A DNA stretch of 64,000 nucleotides from Clusia tigrina (GCA_920105625.2 OV050030.1:323804140-323868139); one strand, 5' to 3'. Shown: positions 54,003 to 64,000, numbered from the stretch's first letter. Notes: generated from the sequence alone by a model not told the origin. Numbers and translations are program-made.

Positions 54003-56342
54003 CCCTCACCCTTAGGAGAAAAATTAGGGGCGAATAATTTTTCTGGAAATATGCTTTGTGTGTTTTTACAATTGTCTTATGTTATGAACTTAATGTGGAA
54101 TTACATGATTTTCATATTGTCTAATCATTGATGTTATTTGCTTATAAATAGTTTCTTATTATTATAATTACATGGTAGCGTTTTTATTTATACAGTTAAA
54201 ATTACAAATTGTGTTGTTTTGATATAATTATATATAGTTATGATTACAAATTATATTGTTTTGATTACATTGTGTGATAGTTATAATTATAAATTGTATT
54301 GTTTAATTTACATTTTATGGTTTATAAATTTGAATTACATTGTTTGGCTTTAATTGGTTATAATGTACTTTCTTAGGTGTTCCATTATATTCTATTAATG
54401 AATTTACTCCTAACTTATCTAGTATTTTATATGGTCCTTTTGTATGGATTCAGACTCTATTTTCTATTTTCTACTTTTAATAAAACTAAATCTCCTATTT
54501 CTACCTTAAGTGTATTGGTCAGTTAATATACATTTTTGCTTTGCTTTCATTAGCATTTGTTTTGCCTTTTCGTGGGCATATCGTAATCTCGCTCTTAACT
54601 CGTTGGAATAATTTTAAAAGTTGTATATTTTTCTTTTATTATCCATTACTTCATTGGGTAAACTTGGGAGTTTCCCATATATTAATTCATAAGGCGTGTA
54701 GCCCGTATCAACATGTGGCATCGTGTTGTAAGTGAAAATGAAGTAGGGTATCCACTTATCCCTTTCGTCGTCGTTTGTCGATGTCAGTAGGAATGCATTC
54801 AAAACTCTTTGGTTGCGTTCTAGTAAGCCTATCATTTGGTGGTGGTACGGTGTCAAAAATTTTTGTTGTATTTTGAGCAGTGCATATGTGTTTGCCATTA
54901 GCTCGTTTGTAAATTCTGTCCCGTTGTCAGATTTAAGTATTTTAAAGTGTCCGTATTTGAGAATAATTTGTTCAACTAGTGTTTTGGCTGTTGTGTGTGC
55001 GTCTTTTGTTGTCATTGGGTGTGCGATTACGAATTTTGTCAGCTCGCACTACTTGGTCAGTATGTAGCGGTATTCGTTTGAAATTTTTAGTGGTCCTACG
55101 GTGTCAATTGAGATGACTTCGAAACTTGTGTTAGGGGTGTCTGTTATGGTTTGTGGTTCTTTGATGTGTCTTGTTTGTTTGCACTTCACGTACGTGTCAC
55201 AGTTGGATATAAATTTCTTTATCATTTGGTTCATATTTTTCCAAATGTATCTTTGTTTTAATTTGAAGAGATTTTTTCTTACTCAGGGATGTCCTGTTTT
55301 GTGACATTCATCTATTAGTTTGTATTTTAAAATATCTTTCGTTATTCTCTTTGGAGGTATATAAATTAATATTTTTAGCTGAGGACTTTTGCTATTCATT
55401 TTTATTTTTGCGTACGCTTCTTTAAATTCTTCTTTTGTATATATCATCATTAATTGCAATTGCTAATTCTTTAATATTTTTTTTCTTTATTTTGGATATC
55501 AATTTCCTCAGAATCGAGTCTAGTCTCGCTGATTTATCATTGATTCCTGCATGCTTTATATTTTCATTTATATTTTTATTTCTAGGTCGGAGCTTCTTCA
55601 GAGTCGAATCTTTGAATTATCGCTTTCGCCTATGTGCACAATATCATTTTTTATATATATATTCAGTTTTTCAAAGCTTTGATTTTTCTTGTCGACATTA
55701 AATTTTAATGTTTTAATATTTTTGATGTCATTTATTGATGTACATTCCAATATTTGAATGTGATCAGTCTCCTGAGATATGGAATTTCTCAATTTCTGAT
55801 TTGCATTCTTATTTGCCTCTTCATTTACTTCATTTTTATTTGCCTCTTCATTTATTTTATTCTTATTTGCCAGCCCTCTTGTGATTACTAGGGTTCTTTT
55901 GGCTTTTTCATCTATTTCTTTCGGTATCATTTCTTTTAGAATGTCCGAGACAATTTGTATTTTTGACAATGCATGTGCATTTGTATTCATTTTTCCTGTT
56001 TTATATACATTTTTTTGAAATCATAGTCACTGAGGTCTAATCTAATTCTTTTTATTTTAGATGAAGGATTTTTATGAGAAAATAGTGATATTAGTGGTCT
56101 ATGGTCTATTACTACTGTGAACTTTGGACCATATAGATAGGGTTTGAAGAAGTTAATACCCCAGTGTATTGCTAGTAGCTTTTTTTCTATTACTGGCTTA
56201 TTCAAATCGTGTTTTTGTAATGATTTGCTAGCATATGATATGGGTAAATCTTGTCCTATTTCGCCTTGTGATAATATGGCGCCTAGTGCATAATTCGATG
56301 CATCTGTAGTTAATATAAAGGGTCTATCAAAATTTGGGTATT
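54003..56342 (-). mobile_element. gypsy-4, left arm: RNase H to integrase
   Basis: Minus-strand order: RNase H (56342-56030), linker (55990-55300), integrase zinc domain (55310-55190), core (55180-54614), integrase C-terminus (to about 54310) and AT-rich 3' UTR. The frame has the same stops as the right arm (for example the TAG between D1 and D2 at about 55052). GSLERN reads GLLERN here and FSTPY reads FLTPY, while the right arm keeps serines. The 5' part is cut by a TA tract and a mariner fragment. Confidence 0.9.
54614..55310 (-). pseudogene. pol: gypsy-4 integrase, left arm
   Basis: Zinc-domain trace NCDTYVKCK (the usual C-x-x-C is stretched), then SIDTVGPLK (D1), an in-frame TAG, LKSDNGTEFTNEL (D2) and ERNQRVLNAFL (E), ending with YELIYGKLPSLP. 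The three acidic residues are present. It is a closer relative of gypsy-3 than of gypsy-1 or gypsy-2. The right-arm counterpart is 57900-58614. Confidence 0.88.
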
Positions 56343-56346
56343 TATA

Positions 56347-56400
<54 letters not shown>
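56343..56400. repeat. (TA)n microsatellite at the palindrome spacer
   Basis: An almost pure TA run at the inner edge of the left arm, directly before the mariner end at 56401. Mariner inserts at TA. Confidence 0.95.
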
Positions 56401-56401
<1 letters not shown>

Positions 56402-56710
56402 GAGGTGTGATCAAAAAATAAAGTATTTATTTATTCATCAACAACTATCTTGTCCCCTTCAAAGTAATTCCCCTCAGATATAATACACTTATGCCAGCGT
56501 TTTTTCCAATCCTCGAAACACTTCTGAAACGTATTTTTTGGTATCGCCAACAGCTCCTGTTTCGATTTTTCTTTTATCTCCTCAATCGTAGCAAAACGCT
56601 TTCCTTTCATCGGTGTCTTCAGTTTTGGAAAGAGGAAAAAGTCAGCGGGGGCCAAGTCCGGTGAATACGGTGGTTGAGGCATGATAACGGTTTTGTTTTT
56701 GGCCAAAAAC
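56401..56710 (-). mobile_element. Truncated mariner in the palindrome spacer
   Basis: It begins with the inverted end CGAGGTGTGATCAAAAAATAA and encodes on the minus strand the transposase C-terminus: PQPPYSPDLAPADFFLFPKLK and KKRWHKCIISEGNYFEGDK. It is about 97% alike to 28050-28340 by eye. It stops at GGCCAAAAA (56710), where gypsy-4 plus-strand sequence begins, so the other end is lost. It is not present in either arm. Confidence 0.92.
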
Positions 56711-56732
56711 GCAGACGAATTAAAAACATTCG

Positions 56733-57631
56733 TTGCATTCTGCAACTACTATAGAAAATTTATACCAGAATTTGCAGATATTGCAAAATGCCTTACTAAA
56801 GAAATCAGCCAAATTTGTATGGGTAGACGAATGCCAAACATCTTTTGAAACTCTTAAACAAAAATTAAAAAACCCACCTCTATTGCAATACCCAAATTTT
56901 GATAGACCCTTTATATTAACTACAGATGCATCGAATTATGCACTAGGCGCCATATTATCACAAGGCGAAATAGGACAAGATTTACCCATATCATATGCTA
57001 GCAAATCATTACAAAAACACGATTTGAATAAGCCAGTAATAGAAAAAAAGCTACTAGCAATACACTGGGGTATTAACTTCTTCAAACCCTATCTATATGG
57101 TCCAAAGTTCACAGTAGTAATAGACCATAGACCACTAATATCACTATTTTCTCATAAAAATCCTTCATCTAAAATAAAAAGAATTAGATTAGACCTCAGT
57201 GACTATGATTTCAAAAAAATGTATATAAAACAGGAAAAATGAATACAAATGCACATGCATTGTCAAAAATACAAATTGTCTCGGACATTCTAAAAGAAAT
57301 GATACCGAAAGAAATAGATGAAAAAGCCAAAAGAACCCTAGAAATCACAAGAGGGCTGGCAAATAAGAATAAAATAAATGAAGAGGCAAATAAAAATGAA
57401 GTAAATGAAGAGGCAAATAAGAATGCAAATCAGAAATTGAGAAATTCCATATCTCAGGAGACTGATCACATTCAAATATTGGAATGTACATCAATAAATG
57501 ACATCAAAAATATTAAAACATTAAAATTTAATGTCGACAAGAAAAATCAAAGCTTTGAAAAACTGAATATATATATAAAAAATGATATTGTGCACATAGG
57601 CGAAAGCGATAATTCAAAGATTCGACTCTGA
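56733..57631 (+). pseudogene. pol: gypsy-4 RNase H and linker, right arm
   Basis: The first frame (to 57242) holds RNase H with its D (TTDAS), E (VIEKK) and D (VIDHR) residues and the NPSSKIKR tail. A one-base shift at 57240 leads to the linker frame MNTNAHALSKIQ to 57631, with EMIPKEIDEKAKRTL and a duplicated NEEANKN motif. The left arm carries the same shift (55990/55987). At one position this arm has LEITRG and the left arm LVITRG. Confidence 0.88.
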
Positions 57632-57899
57632 AGAAGCTCCGACCTAGAAATAAAAATATAAATGAAAATATAAAGCATGCAGGAATCAATGATAAATCAG
57701 CGAGACTAGACTCGATTCTGAGGAAATTGATATCCAAAATAAAGAAAAAAATATTAAAGAATTAGCAATTGCAATTAATGATGATATATACAAAAGAAGA
57801 ATTTAAAGAAGCGTACGCAAAAATAAAAATGAATAGCAAAAGTCCTCAGCTAAAAATATTAATTTATATACCTCCAAAGAGAATAACGAAAGATATTTT

Positions 57900-58614
57900 A
57901 AAATACAAACTAATAGATGAATGTCACAAAACAGGACATCCCTGAGTAAGAAAAAATCTCTTCAAATTAAAACAAAGATACATTTGGAAAAATATGAACC
58001 AAATGATAAAGAAATTTATATCCAACTGTGACACGTACGTGAAGTGCAAACAAACAAGACACATCAAAGAACCACAAACCATAACAGACACCCCTAACAC
58101 AAGTTTCGAAGTCATCTCAATTGACACCGTAGGACCACTAAAAATTTCAAACGAATACCGCTACATACTGACCAAGTAGTGCGAGCTGACAAAATTCGTA
58201 ATCGCACACCCAATGACAACAAAAGACGCACACACAACAGCCAAAACACTAGTTGAACAAATTATTCTCAAATACGGACACTTTAAAATACTTAAATCTG
58301 ACAACGGGACAGAATTTACAAACGAGCTAATGGCAAACACATATGCACTGCTCAAAATACAACAAAAATTTTCGACACCGTACCACCACCAAATGATAGG
58401 CTCACTAGAACGCAACCAAAGAGTTTTGAATGCATTCCTACTGACATCGACAAACGACGACGAAAGGGATAAGTGGATACCCTACTTCATTTTCACTTAC
58501 AACACGATGCCACATGTTGATACGGGCTACACGCCTTATGAATTAATATATGGGAAACTCCCAAGTTTACCCAATGAAGTAATGGATAATAAAAGAAAAA
58601 TATACAACTTTTAA
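57900..58614 (+). pseudogene. pol: gypsy-4 integrase, right arm
   Basis: Same architecture as 55310-54614: KKFISNCDTYVKCK, TPNTSFEVISIDTVGPL, TAG at about 58178, LKSDNGTEF, FSTPYHHQMIGSLERN and GKLPSLPNEV. The FSTPYH and GSLERN forms match gypsy-3 and are likely ancestral; the left arm has leucine at both serines. Confidence 0.88.
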
Positions 58615-59225
58615 AATTATTCCAACGAGTTAAGAGCGAGATTACGATATGCCCACGAAAAGGCAAAACAAATGCTAATGAAAGCAAAGCAAAAATGTAT
58701 ATTAACTGACCAATACACTTAAGGTAGAAATAGGAGATTTAGTTTTATTAAAAGTAGAAAATAGAAAATAGAGTCTGAATCCATACAAAAGGACCATATA
58801 AAATACTAGATAAGTTAGGAGTAAATTCATTAATAGAATATAATGGAACACCTAAGAAAGTACATTATAACCAATTAAAGCCAAACAATGTAATTCAAAT
58901 TTATAAACCATAAAATGTAAATTAAACAATACAATTTATAATTATAACTATCACACAATGTAATCAAAACAATATAATTTGTAATCATAACTATATATAA
59001 TTATATCAAAACAACACAATTTGTAATTTTAACTGTATAAATAAAAACGCTACCATGTAATTATAATAATAAGAAACTATTTATAAGCAAATAACATCAA
59101 TGATTAGACAATATGAAAATCATGTAATTCCACATTAAGTTCATAACATAAGACAATTGTAAAAACACACAAAGCATATTTCCAGAAAAATTATTCGCCC
59201 CTAATTTTTCTCCTAAGGGTGAGGG

Positions 59226-59919
59226 TGTAGTGTACCACACTAGTGTACACTGGTGACCACACATCGTCACAAGCACCGTAGCAATTCGCCTATGCAAACG
59301 AACAGACAATAGCGCAACGCATGCACTGCACTCAATTCCCAAATATGCTAGCAACGCACATTTGGTGGTGCATTGACACTGCCTATATTGCAGCGTAGTA
59401 TGCATATTGGACAGTGCAGGGCCAAAGTCACTGCACAGTCCAATATGCATACACTCAAATATATTAATGTATACAAACCATATGATTCGTCAATGAATAA
59501 TATCGGTAATTTGAGACTTGAGAGTATTTTGGAAGTATGATTTGCAATTAGTAAAAATAAGATAGGTATATTTTATGTTAGATAGAATAAGAGAACAATA
59601 TAATGTGAATTATGTAAAAGAGCAAGCGAGCCACTAAATAAACCAGAATTAATCTGAATATCTAAAACTGCAATCCTGCATTAGACTTCTTATTCTTTCT
59701 CTCGGAGCTCTTAACAAGGTTTGGTTAAGAACAGCACCAAACAATAGCGTAACCAACGGCAAACTCTGCCGGCTACAAACTCTGCTGAGGGCGACATTCC
59801 GCTTCGCACTAGATTTCTTTTATACTACAGTATATCATTGCAATCGATACGTAAGCCGATCTTGCAAGTACAAGCCATCGATATTGATTCAACCCTCACC
59901 ATCTAATACCAACCCTACA
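59226..59919 (+). repeat. gypsy-4 3' LTR, right arm
   Basis: 694 bp from TGTAGTGTACC to AACCCTACA, inverted counterpart of 53309-54002. Preceded by the purine tract AAGGGTGAGGG. Confidence 0.85.
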
Positions 59920-60200
59920 ATACACATATACCTATACATATACATAGACATTCGCATATACACATACATACACATATACACATACATATACATGTACATT
60001 TTCACACATTCATATACATATACATATTGTTGGATCACGCTCTATTTTCCGCTGCTTGTTTCTCATTTTTGTAATTTTATATATTTTCTCTTTTGAAGTG
60101 TACCGCTTAATGCACATACATATGGACATGCATATATACATACTTATCGCTTATAAATTAAAAAGAATAAGCCTGTTGTATTAGAAGCATCAAATGGACG
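59920..60200 (+). repeat. CATA microsatellite and BEL-A-like LTR segment, right arm
   Basis: A CATATA/CACATACA run to 60028, then TGTTGGATCACGCTC and 170 bases matching 38647-38830. Counterpart of 53030-53308. Confidence 0.85.
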
Positions 60201-60684
60201 ACACTCATATACGTGGAACGCACACTTTTGGATCTCCTTGTTAACTTCTTCCCAGTGGATACTGTTGCATTTCTTATTTATTTACTTTGCATCTTTGCAT
60301 TTAAAAATGATGGTCCAGTGAGCTAAATCGACGTGCCAAGTTCTTCTACGGAGCAGCCCCTCGAAACAATATCTGCTGGGTTGCAGTGTGTCGGCACATG
60401 CCCCAAATTAGCGCCAATTGTTAAATTCCGGATTGCCGACATTCGGTTTCCAACAAAGGTAGGTAGCGTAGCCGAATGCAATTTAAAGCGATCGATAAAA
60501 TGGATAAAATGGATGGTTTTGTGACGCGTGCAGCAGAGTTAGGTTTTTGCTTGAACGTAAACAAAAAACAGTCGCGATTCTGGTCCCATTTAAGTCGAAA
60601 CCACTGGTTACTGAGTCGCCGATGTCCAAGTTCTTGATTGTTTTGTCATCTCTGAATTCTTGATGATTCGAATGTTATTTGGCT
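60200..60684 (-). pseudogene. pol: BEL-C scrap, right arm
   Basis: The minus strand at about 60480-60295 encodes the same BEL/Pao linker (GHVPTHCNPADIVSRG) as 52750-52935. The remainder to 60684 is the unassigned sequence next to Jockey-B. Confidence 0.8.
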
Positions 60685-63185
60685 AGTTTTTTTTTCAATA
60701 AAGTTTTGGACAGTGCAGACGTGTTTAAGCTCGCTCCGCAAAAATTAATTCTTCAATACAAATTTATTAAGTTAAAGTAACTTAAGTTGTAAAGAAAAAG
60801 TGCAATAGTGCAGTGATCAACTAGAACGAATCTACGGGTCACTTACTGGGACACGAAAACAACGGCGTTTCCAAATTGCCGGTCGAAGTGACAGAGAGCA
60901 GAGCACGATCCTGCTCTCCCGCTCTACTAGGTGCCAGCAATTCCCTACCTTGGAGTGTCCAATGCGCGACTCCCACTATGGAGTTTTATCAACCACAATA
61001 ACAACTCAAAGCTCCTCTACCACAACTGTAACACCGGTGACTGCGGCGGGAACGATTTTTAGCTGCAACTCACCAAAAACGGCAATCGGAAAAACACCAA
61101 TTTCATCAGCAACAACAAACACGCAAGTACAAAATATAAATATTAAAACCAGTAATAAAATTGCCGAAAATAAAAACACGAAACGAAACTGCGAAAAACA
61201 ATCGCCAAACAAGTTAAATGAACAAAATACTAGCAACAAAAGACCGAAAAATAAAATGTTCAACACAACACAAACATCACTCCAAAAATATTGGCTGAGC
61301 AAGCCTATCACTCCAAACACAACAAACAGATTCGAACTGTTAGCAGTAAATGACAAAACGGACTCTCAAGACAACAGTGGAGAACAAAACAAAAGTGGGA
61401 CAAATGCGAACATTAATATACAAAAACCAATTACGCAACGTTTACAAAAACCGCCTCCTATATATGTTCAAAATGTTGAAAATATAAAAGCCTTATCTGA
61501 ACCACTAAATTACATGACAAATATATTGTACGAAATGAAAATTCTAAGCAAGAACGAAATAAAAATTCAACCAAAAGAATCCACACACTACATGAAAGTA
61601 ATTGAATTATTAAAGCAAAAAGGGACAAAGTATTACACATTTCGACCAAAAGATGAGCGAGGCTTTAGAGTGGTATTACGAAATATGCACCATTCAACCG
61701 ACACAGAAGACATTAGAAACGAATTGGCCCAACTAGGCCATGAAGTGACAAATATCCATAACATCCAAATAGCTAATGGTGCCAAAATAAAACAACCACT
61801 TTCACTATTTTCAATTGAATTTAAAATAAAACATAACAATAAAGGCATATACGACATTACTCTCCTCCTACACTGCAAAATTAGTTTTGTGCCACCCCGA
61901 CAAAAGAGAACAATTCCCCAATGCACAAATTGCCAAAAGTACGGCCACACAAAAAACTACTGCCAGATAGACCCGGTGTGTGTCAAATGTGCTGGAAAAC
62001 ACAAGACAAACATGTGCACAATTAAAATGGATGCTGATAGAGTAAATATTAAATGCGTTCATTGCGGTGAAAACCACACGACAAACTACAGAGGATGTGC
62101 GATATATAAAGCTCTACAATTTCAGAGATACCCTACACTTCGCAAGAAAGAAACAAATGAACAAATCAATATTGAAACAAACCAAAACAATCACAATACA
62201 AAAATAAATGGCCACAAAATCATCTCTGGTATTTCATACGGTCAAGCCGCACAAATGGAAGCAATATCACAGGAGCCAAATCAAATAAAAAGCAACAGCA
62301 CATATGAAATAATATCAAACAATGACGATCTATCCGAATTAAAAATAATCATGAAACAACTAATAAATCAAATGACCAGTGTGATGAACATAGTAACTAT
62401 GCTTGTATACAAAATAGATGAACGCAGTAAATAAAATAAATTTGGCAATATGGAATGCAAATGGACTGTCACGCCATGAACTAGAACTAAAGAATTTCCT
62501 AATAAATAATTCAATAGATGTGATGTTAATCTCGGAAACACTTGCTACAGACAAAACATATGTTAAATTCCATAACTTTGACATCCATTACACAAATCAT
62601 CCTGACAACAAATCTCACGGTGGAACGGCGATCATTATAAAAAAAAATATGAATTATATAGAACTTGACGCATATAAAAAAGAAAACCTTCAAGCAACCA
62701 CAATATCACTAAAAGACTCGAAAGGACAAATCGTAGTATCTGCTGTCTATTGTCCACCAAAATATAACAACACAAAAGAACAATATCTAGACTATTTAAA
62801 AAAACTGGGGAATCGCTATTTAGCTGGAGGTGACTATAACGCTAAAAATGTTTTATGGGGATCAAGGTTGACAAACGCAAAAGGACGCGAGTTACTTAAA
62901 GCTATACGATATAGTAATGGTCGATTCAATAGCACTGATGAATCAACATACTGGCCAACAGATACAAAAAAACAACCAGATTTAATAGACTTCTGCATCA
63001 CAAAAAATATTCTTCATAAACAGCTGACTATTAAATCATGTTTAGAATTATCCTCAGACCACTCCCCAATCCTAATGACATTACTAGGATCAATAGAGAA
63101 AAGACTTTTCTCAGGCATCTATAACAATAAAACTGACTGGAATAATTTTCGTCTAGCACTGGAAAAACAACTAAAAATAGATATA
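60685..63185 (+). mobile_element. Jockey-B, right arm: 5' UTR, ORF1, endonuclease
   Basis: It starts after the target-site copy ATTTGGCT (60677-60684). The 5' UTR (60685-60961) leads to ORF1 (60962-62434) and ORF2 (from 62418), a 17-base overlap. ORF2 is cut at 63185 by the provirus LTR exactly as in the left arm. RT is beyond the window. Confidence 0.9.
60962..62434 (+). CDS. Jockey-B ORF1, right arm, intact
   Basis: The open frame starts at a TTG at 60950 but the first ATG is 60962 (MRDSHYGVL), giving about 490 residues. N-terminal S/T/N-rich part, KPPPIYVQNVENIKAL (PPPI signature), an RNA-binding-like region (YYTFRPKDERGFRVVLRN), three CCHC knuckles (CTNCQKYGHTKNYC, CVKCAGKHKTNMC, CVHCGENHTTNYRGC) and a helical C-terminus. 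It should bind element RNA. It lacks the two frameshifts of the left-arm copy. Confidence 0.92.
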   Translation: MRDSHYGVLSTTITTQSSSTTTVTPVTAAGTIFSCNSPKTAIGKTPISSATTNTQVQNINIKTSNKIAENKNTKRNCEKQSPNKLNEQNTSNKRPKNKMFNTTQTSLQKYWLSKPITPNTTNRFELLAVNDKTDSQDNSGEQNKSGTNANINIQKPITQRLQKPPPIYVQNVENIKALSEPLNYMTNILYEMKILSKNEIKIQPKESTHYMKVIELLKQKGTKYYTFRPKDERGFRVVLRNMHHSTDTEDIRNELAQLGHEVTNIHNIQIANGAKIKQPLSLFSIEFKIKHNNKGIYDITLLLHCKISFVPPRQKRTIPQCTNCQKYGHTKNYCQIDPVCVKCAGKHKTNMCTIKMDADRVNIKCVHCGENHTTNYRGCAIYKALQFQRYPTLRKKETNEQINIETNQNNHNTKINGHKIISGISYGQAAQMEAISQEPNQIKSNSTYEIISNNDDLSELKIIMKQLINQMTSVMNIVTMLVYKIDERSK

Positions 63186-63191
63186 AGTTAA
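62418..63191 (+). CDS. Jockey-B ORF2 endonuclease, right arm, truncated by provirus
   Basis: ATG 62418 lies inside the ORF1 end. About 255 codons carry the full APE endonuclease: IWNANGLS, LISETLATD, AVYCPPKYN, AGGDYNAKNVLWGS and SDHSPIL. The last two codons and stop come from the provirus LTR. The missing RT would lie past the provirus, outside the window. Confidence 0.93.
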   Translation: MNAVNKINLAIWNANGLSRHELELKNFLINNSIDVMLISETLATDKTYVKFHNFDIHYTNHPDNKSHGGTAIIIKKNMNYIELDAYKKENLQATTISLKDSKGQIVVSAVYCPPKYNNTKEQYLDYLKKLGNRYLAGGDYNAKNVLWGSRLTNAKGRELLKAIRYSNGRFNSTDESTYWPTDTKKQPDLIDFCITKNILHKQLTIKSCLELSSDHSPILMTLLGSIEKRLFSGIYNNKTDWNNFRLALEKQLKIDIS

Positions 63192-64000
63192 CGTAACATA
63201 TGCAAAAACTTCAATATAAATTAATATGCAAGCCACTCAGTGCAATTGCACTTCATATTGCACCAGCGGTCACACGGTCTACCTGTGGTGGCATAATTGC
63301 ACGCGCGGATCGGATGAAAAATTATTCTAACGTAGCGTCTGGAGCAGTTCCGCCGGTGGGAACCGAAGCAACTGGAAGGAAGACACGCAGCGGCAGCATG
63401 ATCACCCCAAGGCAGCGAGGCTTATATTATTTTCAACTTAAGTTAGTTATAATTTGAAGTTATCTAAATAAAGACGTGCCAAGAGCACAATAAAAAATAA
63501 AAATATATATATATATTTTTTTTAAATCGACATAAAATAATTTAACTGGCGCCCGAGCAGGGACCAGTCGCGAAATTCGGAGTCTGACCGCGAACTTTTA
63601 AAAGGATACGTTTTGAATTAAAAATAATTTTCGTTCGTACATATAATACAAAAGTGGATTGAAAAAAAAAATAATAAGCATTGAATGTTAATAAAGAAGT
63701 TTAAAAACAGTGCAAAAATTTGTTAATTAACTGTGAAAACATTTTGTTGGAAAAAAATTTTAATATGCTCCGCTTCCTGTAATTAAAAATAAAATTAATC
63801 TACGCAATTACTAAAACAATATACATTGGCCAATGTCACTCACGAACTAACGTAAAACAAAATAAAAAAAAACAAAAGGAAACCAAATCACTAAACTAAT
63901 AAACTTCGTGGAAATCATAAAGTTCGCTGGGAAAAAATCTTTGGAATCTGGCTGGTCCAAAAAATCCTGTAGTGAGTGTTATTGGTGATCGAAAAATCTA
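63186..64000 (+). mobile_element. env provirus, right arm: 5' LTR, PBS and leader (partial)
   Basis: LTR 63186-63547 (AGTTAACG to TTTAACT), PBS 63547-63564 (TGGCGCCCGAGCAGGGAC) and leader to the window end, matching 50044-49230. If the palindrome continues, env and the 3' LTR should follow beyond 64000. Confidence 0.92.

Larger units (their letters stand above)
49230..56342. repeat. Left arm of a giant inverted repeat
   Basis: Every segment reappears in reverse order and strand in 56887-64000. The paired coordinates sum to 113228-113230, so only a few one- or two-base indels separate the arms. Protein comparison shows about a dozen substitutions over 7.1 kb. The outer limit is set only by the window end. 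Confidence 0.97.
56711..59225 (+). mobile_element. gypsy-4, right arm: RT thumb to integrase
   Basis: It starts with RT thumb sequence (LKTFVAFCNYYRKFIPEF across 56710-56770), which the left arm lacks. RNase H (TTDASNYALG, VIEKKLLAIH, IDHRPLISLF) runs to 57242, a linker to about 57950 and integrase to 58614. The integrase C-terminus (GDLVLLKVENRK, YKGPYKILDKLGVNS, in shifted frames) reaches about 58910. Frame breaks near 56790, 57240 and 58190. Confidence 0.9.
56887..64000. repeat. Right arm of the giant inverted repeat (runs off the window)
   Basis: Reverse complement of 49230-56342. The inner edge is where GCAATACCCAAATTTTG (right) stops matching the left-arm AAATACCCAAATTTTG. The arm is still matching at base 64000, so its full length is unknown. 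Confidence 0.97.

Noticed and set aside
53778..54131. 117-codon frame, also at 59097-59450
   Set aside because: It lies inside the gypsy-4 LTR and its flank, shows no domain, and is explained by GC-richer LTR sequence.

Overview
This window is a eukaryotic repeat graveyard, most probably insect and dipteran DNA. The families present are typical of flies: R1/LOA-group and Jockey-clade non-LTR elements, BEL/Pao, Ty3/gypsy including errantivirus-like copies, and mariner. A tephritid-like fly is my guess; nothing in the sequence proves it. I see no convincing host protein-coding gene, rRNA, tRNA or CRISPR array. Almost all coding potential is retrotransposon or transposon, and most of it is broken.

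Layout. 1-4215: a minus-strand gypsy element (gypsy-1: integrase, RNase H/RT, protease, gag). 4330-5800: a LINE 3' end and two unexplained small ORFs. 5880-6560: a BEL/Pao scrap. 7321-29904: a nested composite. R1/LOA-A (11491-17095, nearly intact, 15-bp target-site duplication) sits in Jockey-A (minus, about 11410-21205). Jockey-A sits in gypsy-2 (minus, 7540-24674, with PBS and one LTR). Gypsy-2 is bounded on both sides by the same R1/LOA-B 5' end, and the right R1/LOA-B copy is interrupted by a mariner. 29905-32520: BEL-B. 33440-38480: Jockey-C (plus), split by an RNase H-bearing LINE relic. 38647-40425: BEL-A with LTR and PBS. 40430-44873: gypsy-3 (minus).

45652-52543 is Jockey-B (minus, 8-bp target-site duplication). 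Inside it lies a small provirus with two 361-bp LTRs, a PBS, a polypurine tract and an env gene but no gag or pol. From 49230 to the window end the DNA is a near-perfect inverted repeat with arms of at least 7.1 kb. Its spacer is 544 bp, made of a TA microsatellite, a truncated mariner and a piece of gypsy-4. Every feature of the left arm (gypsy-4 and its LTR, a BEL scrap, Jockey-B, the provirus 5' LTR) reappears inverted in the right arm.

The genes do not form a pathway; they record successive insertions. Outside the right arm, all five gypsy/errantivirus copies lie on the minus strand and all BEL/Pao scraps on the plus strand. That bias, the nesting and the palindrome make a small-RNA-producing (piRNA or hairpin-siRNA) locus an attractive but untested idea.
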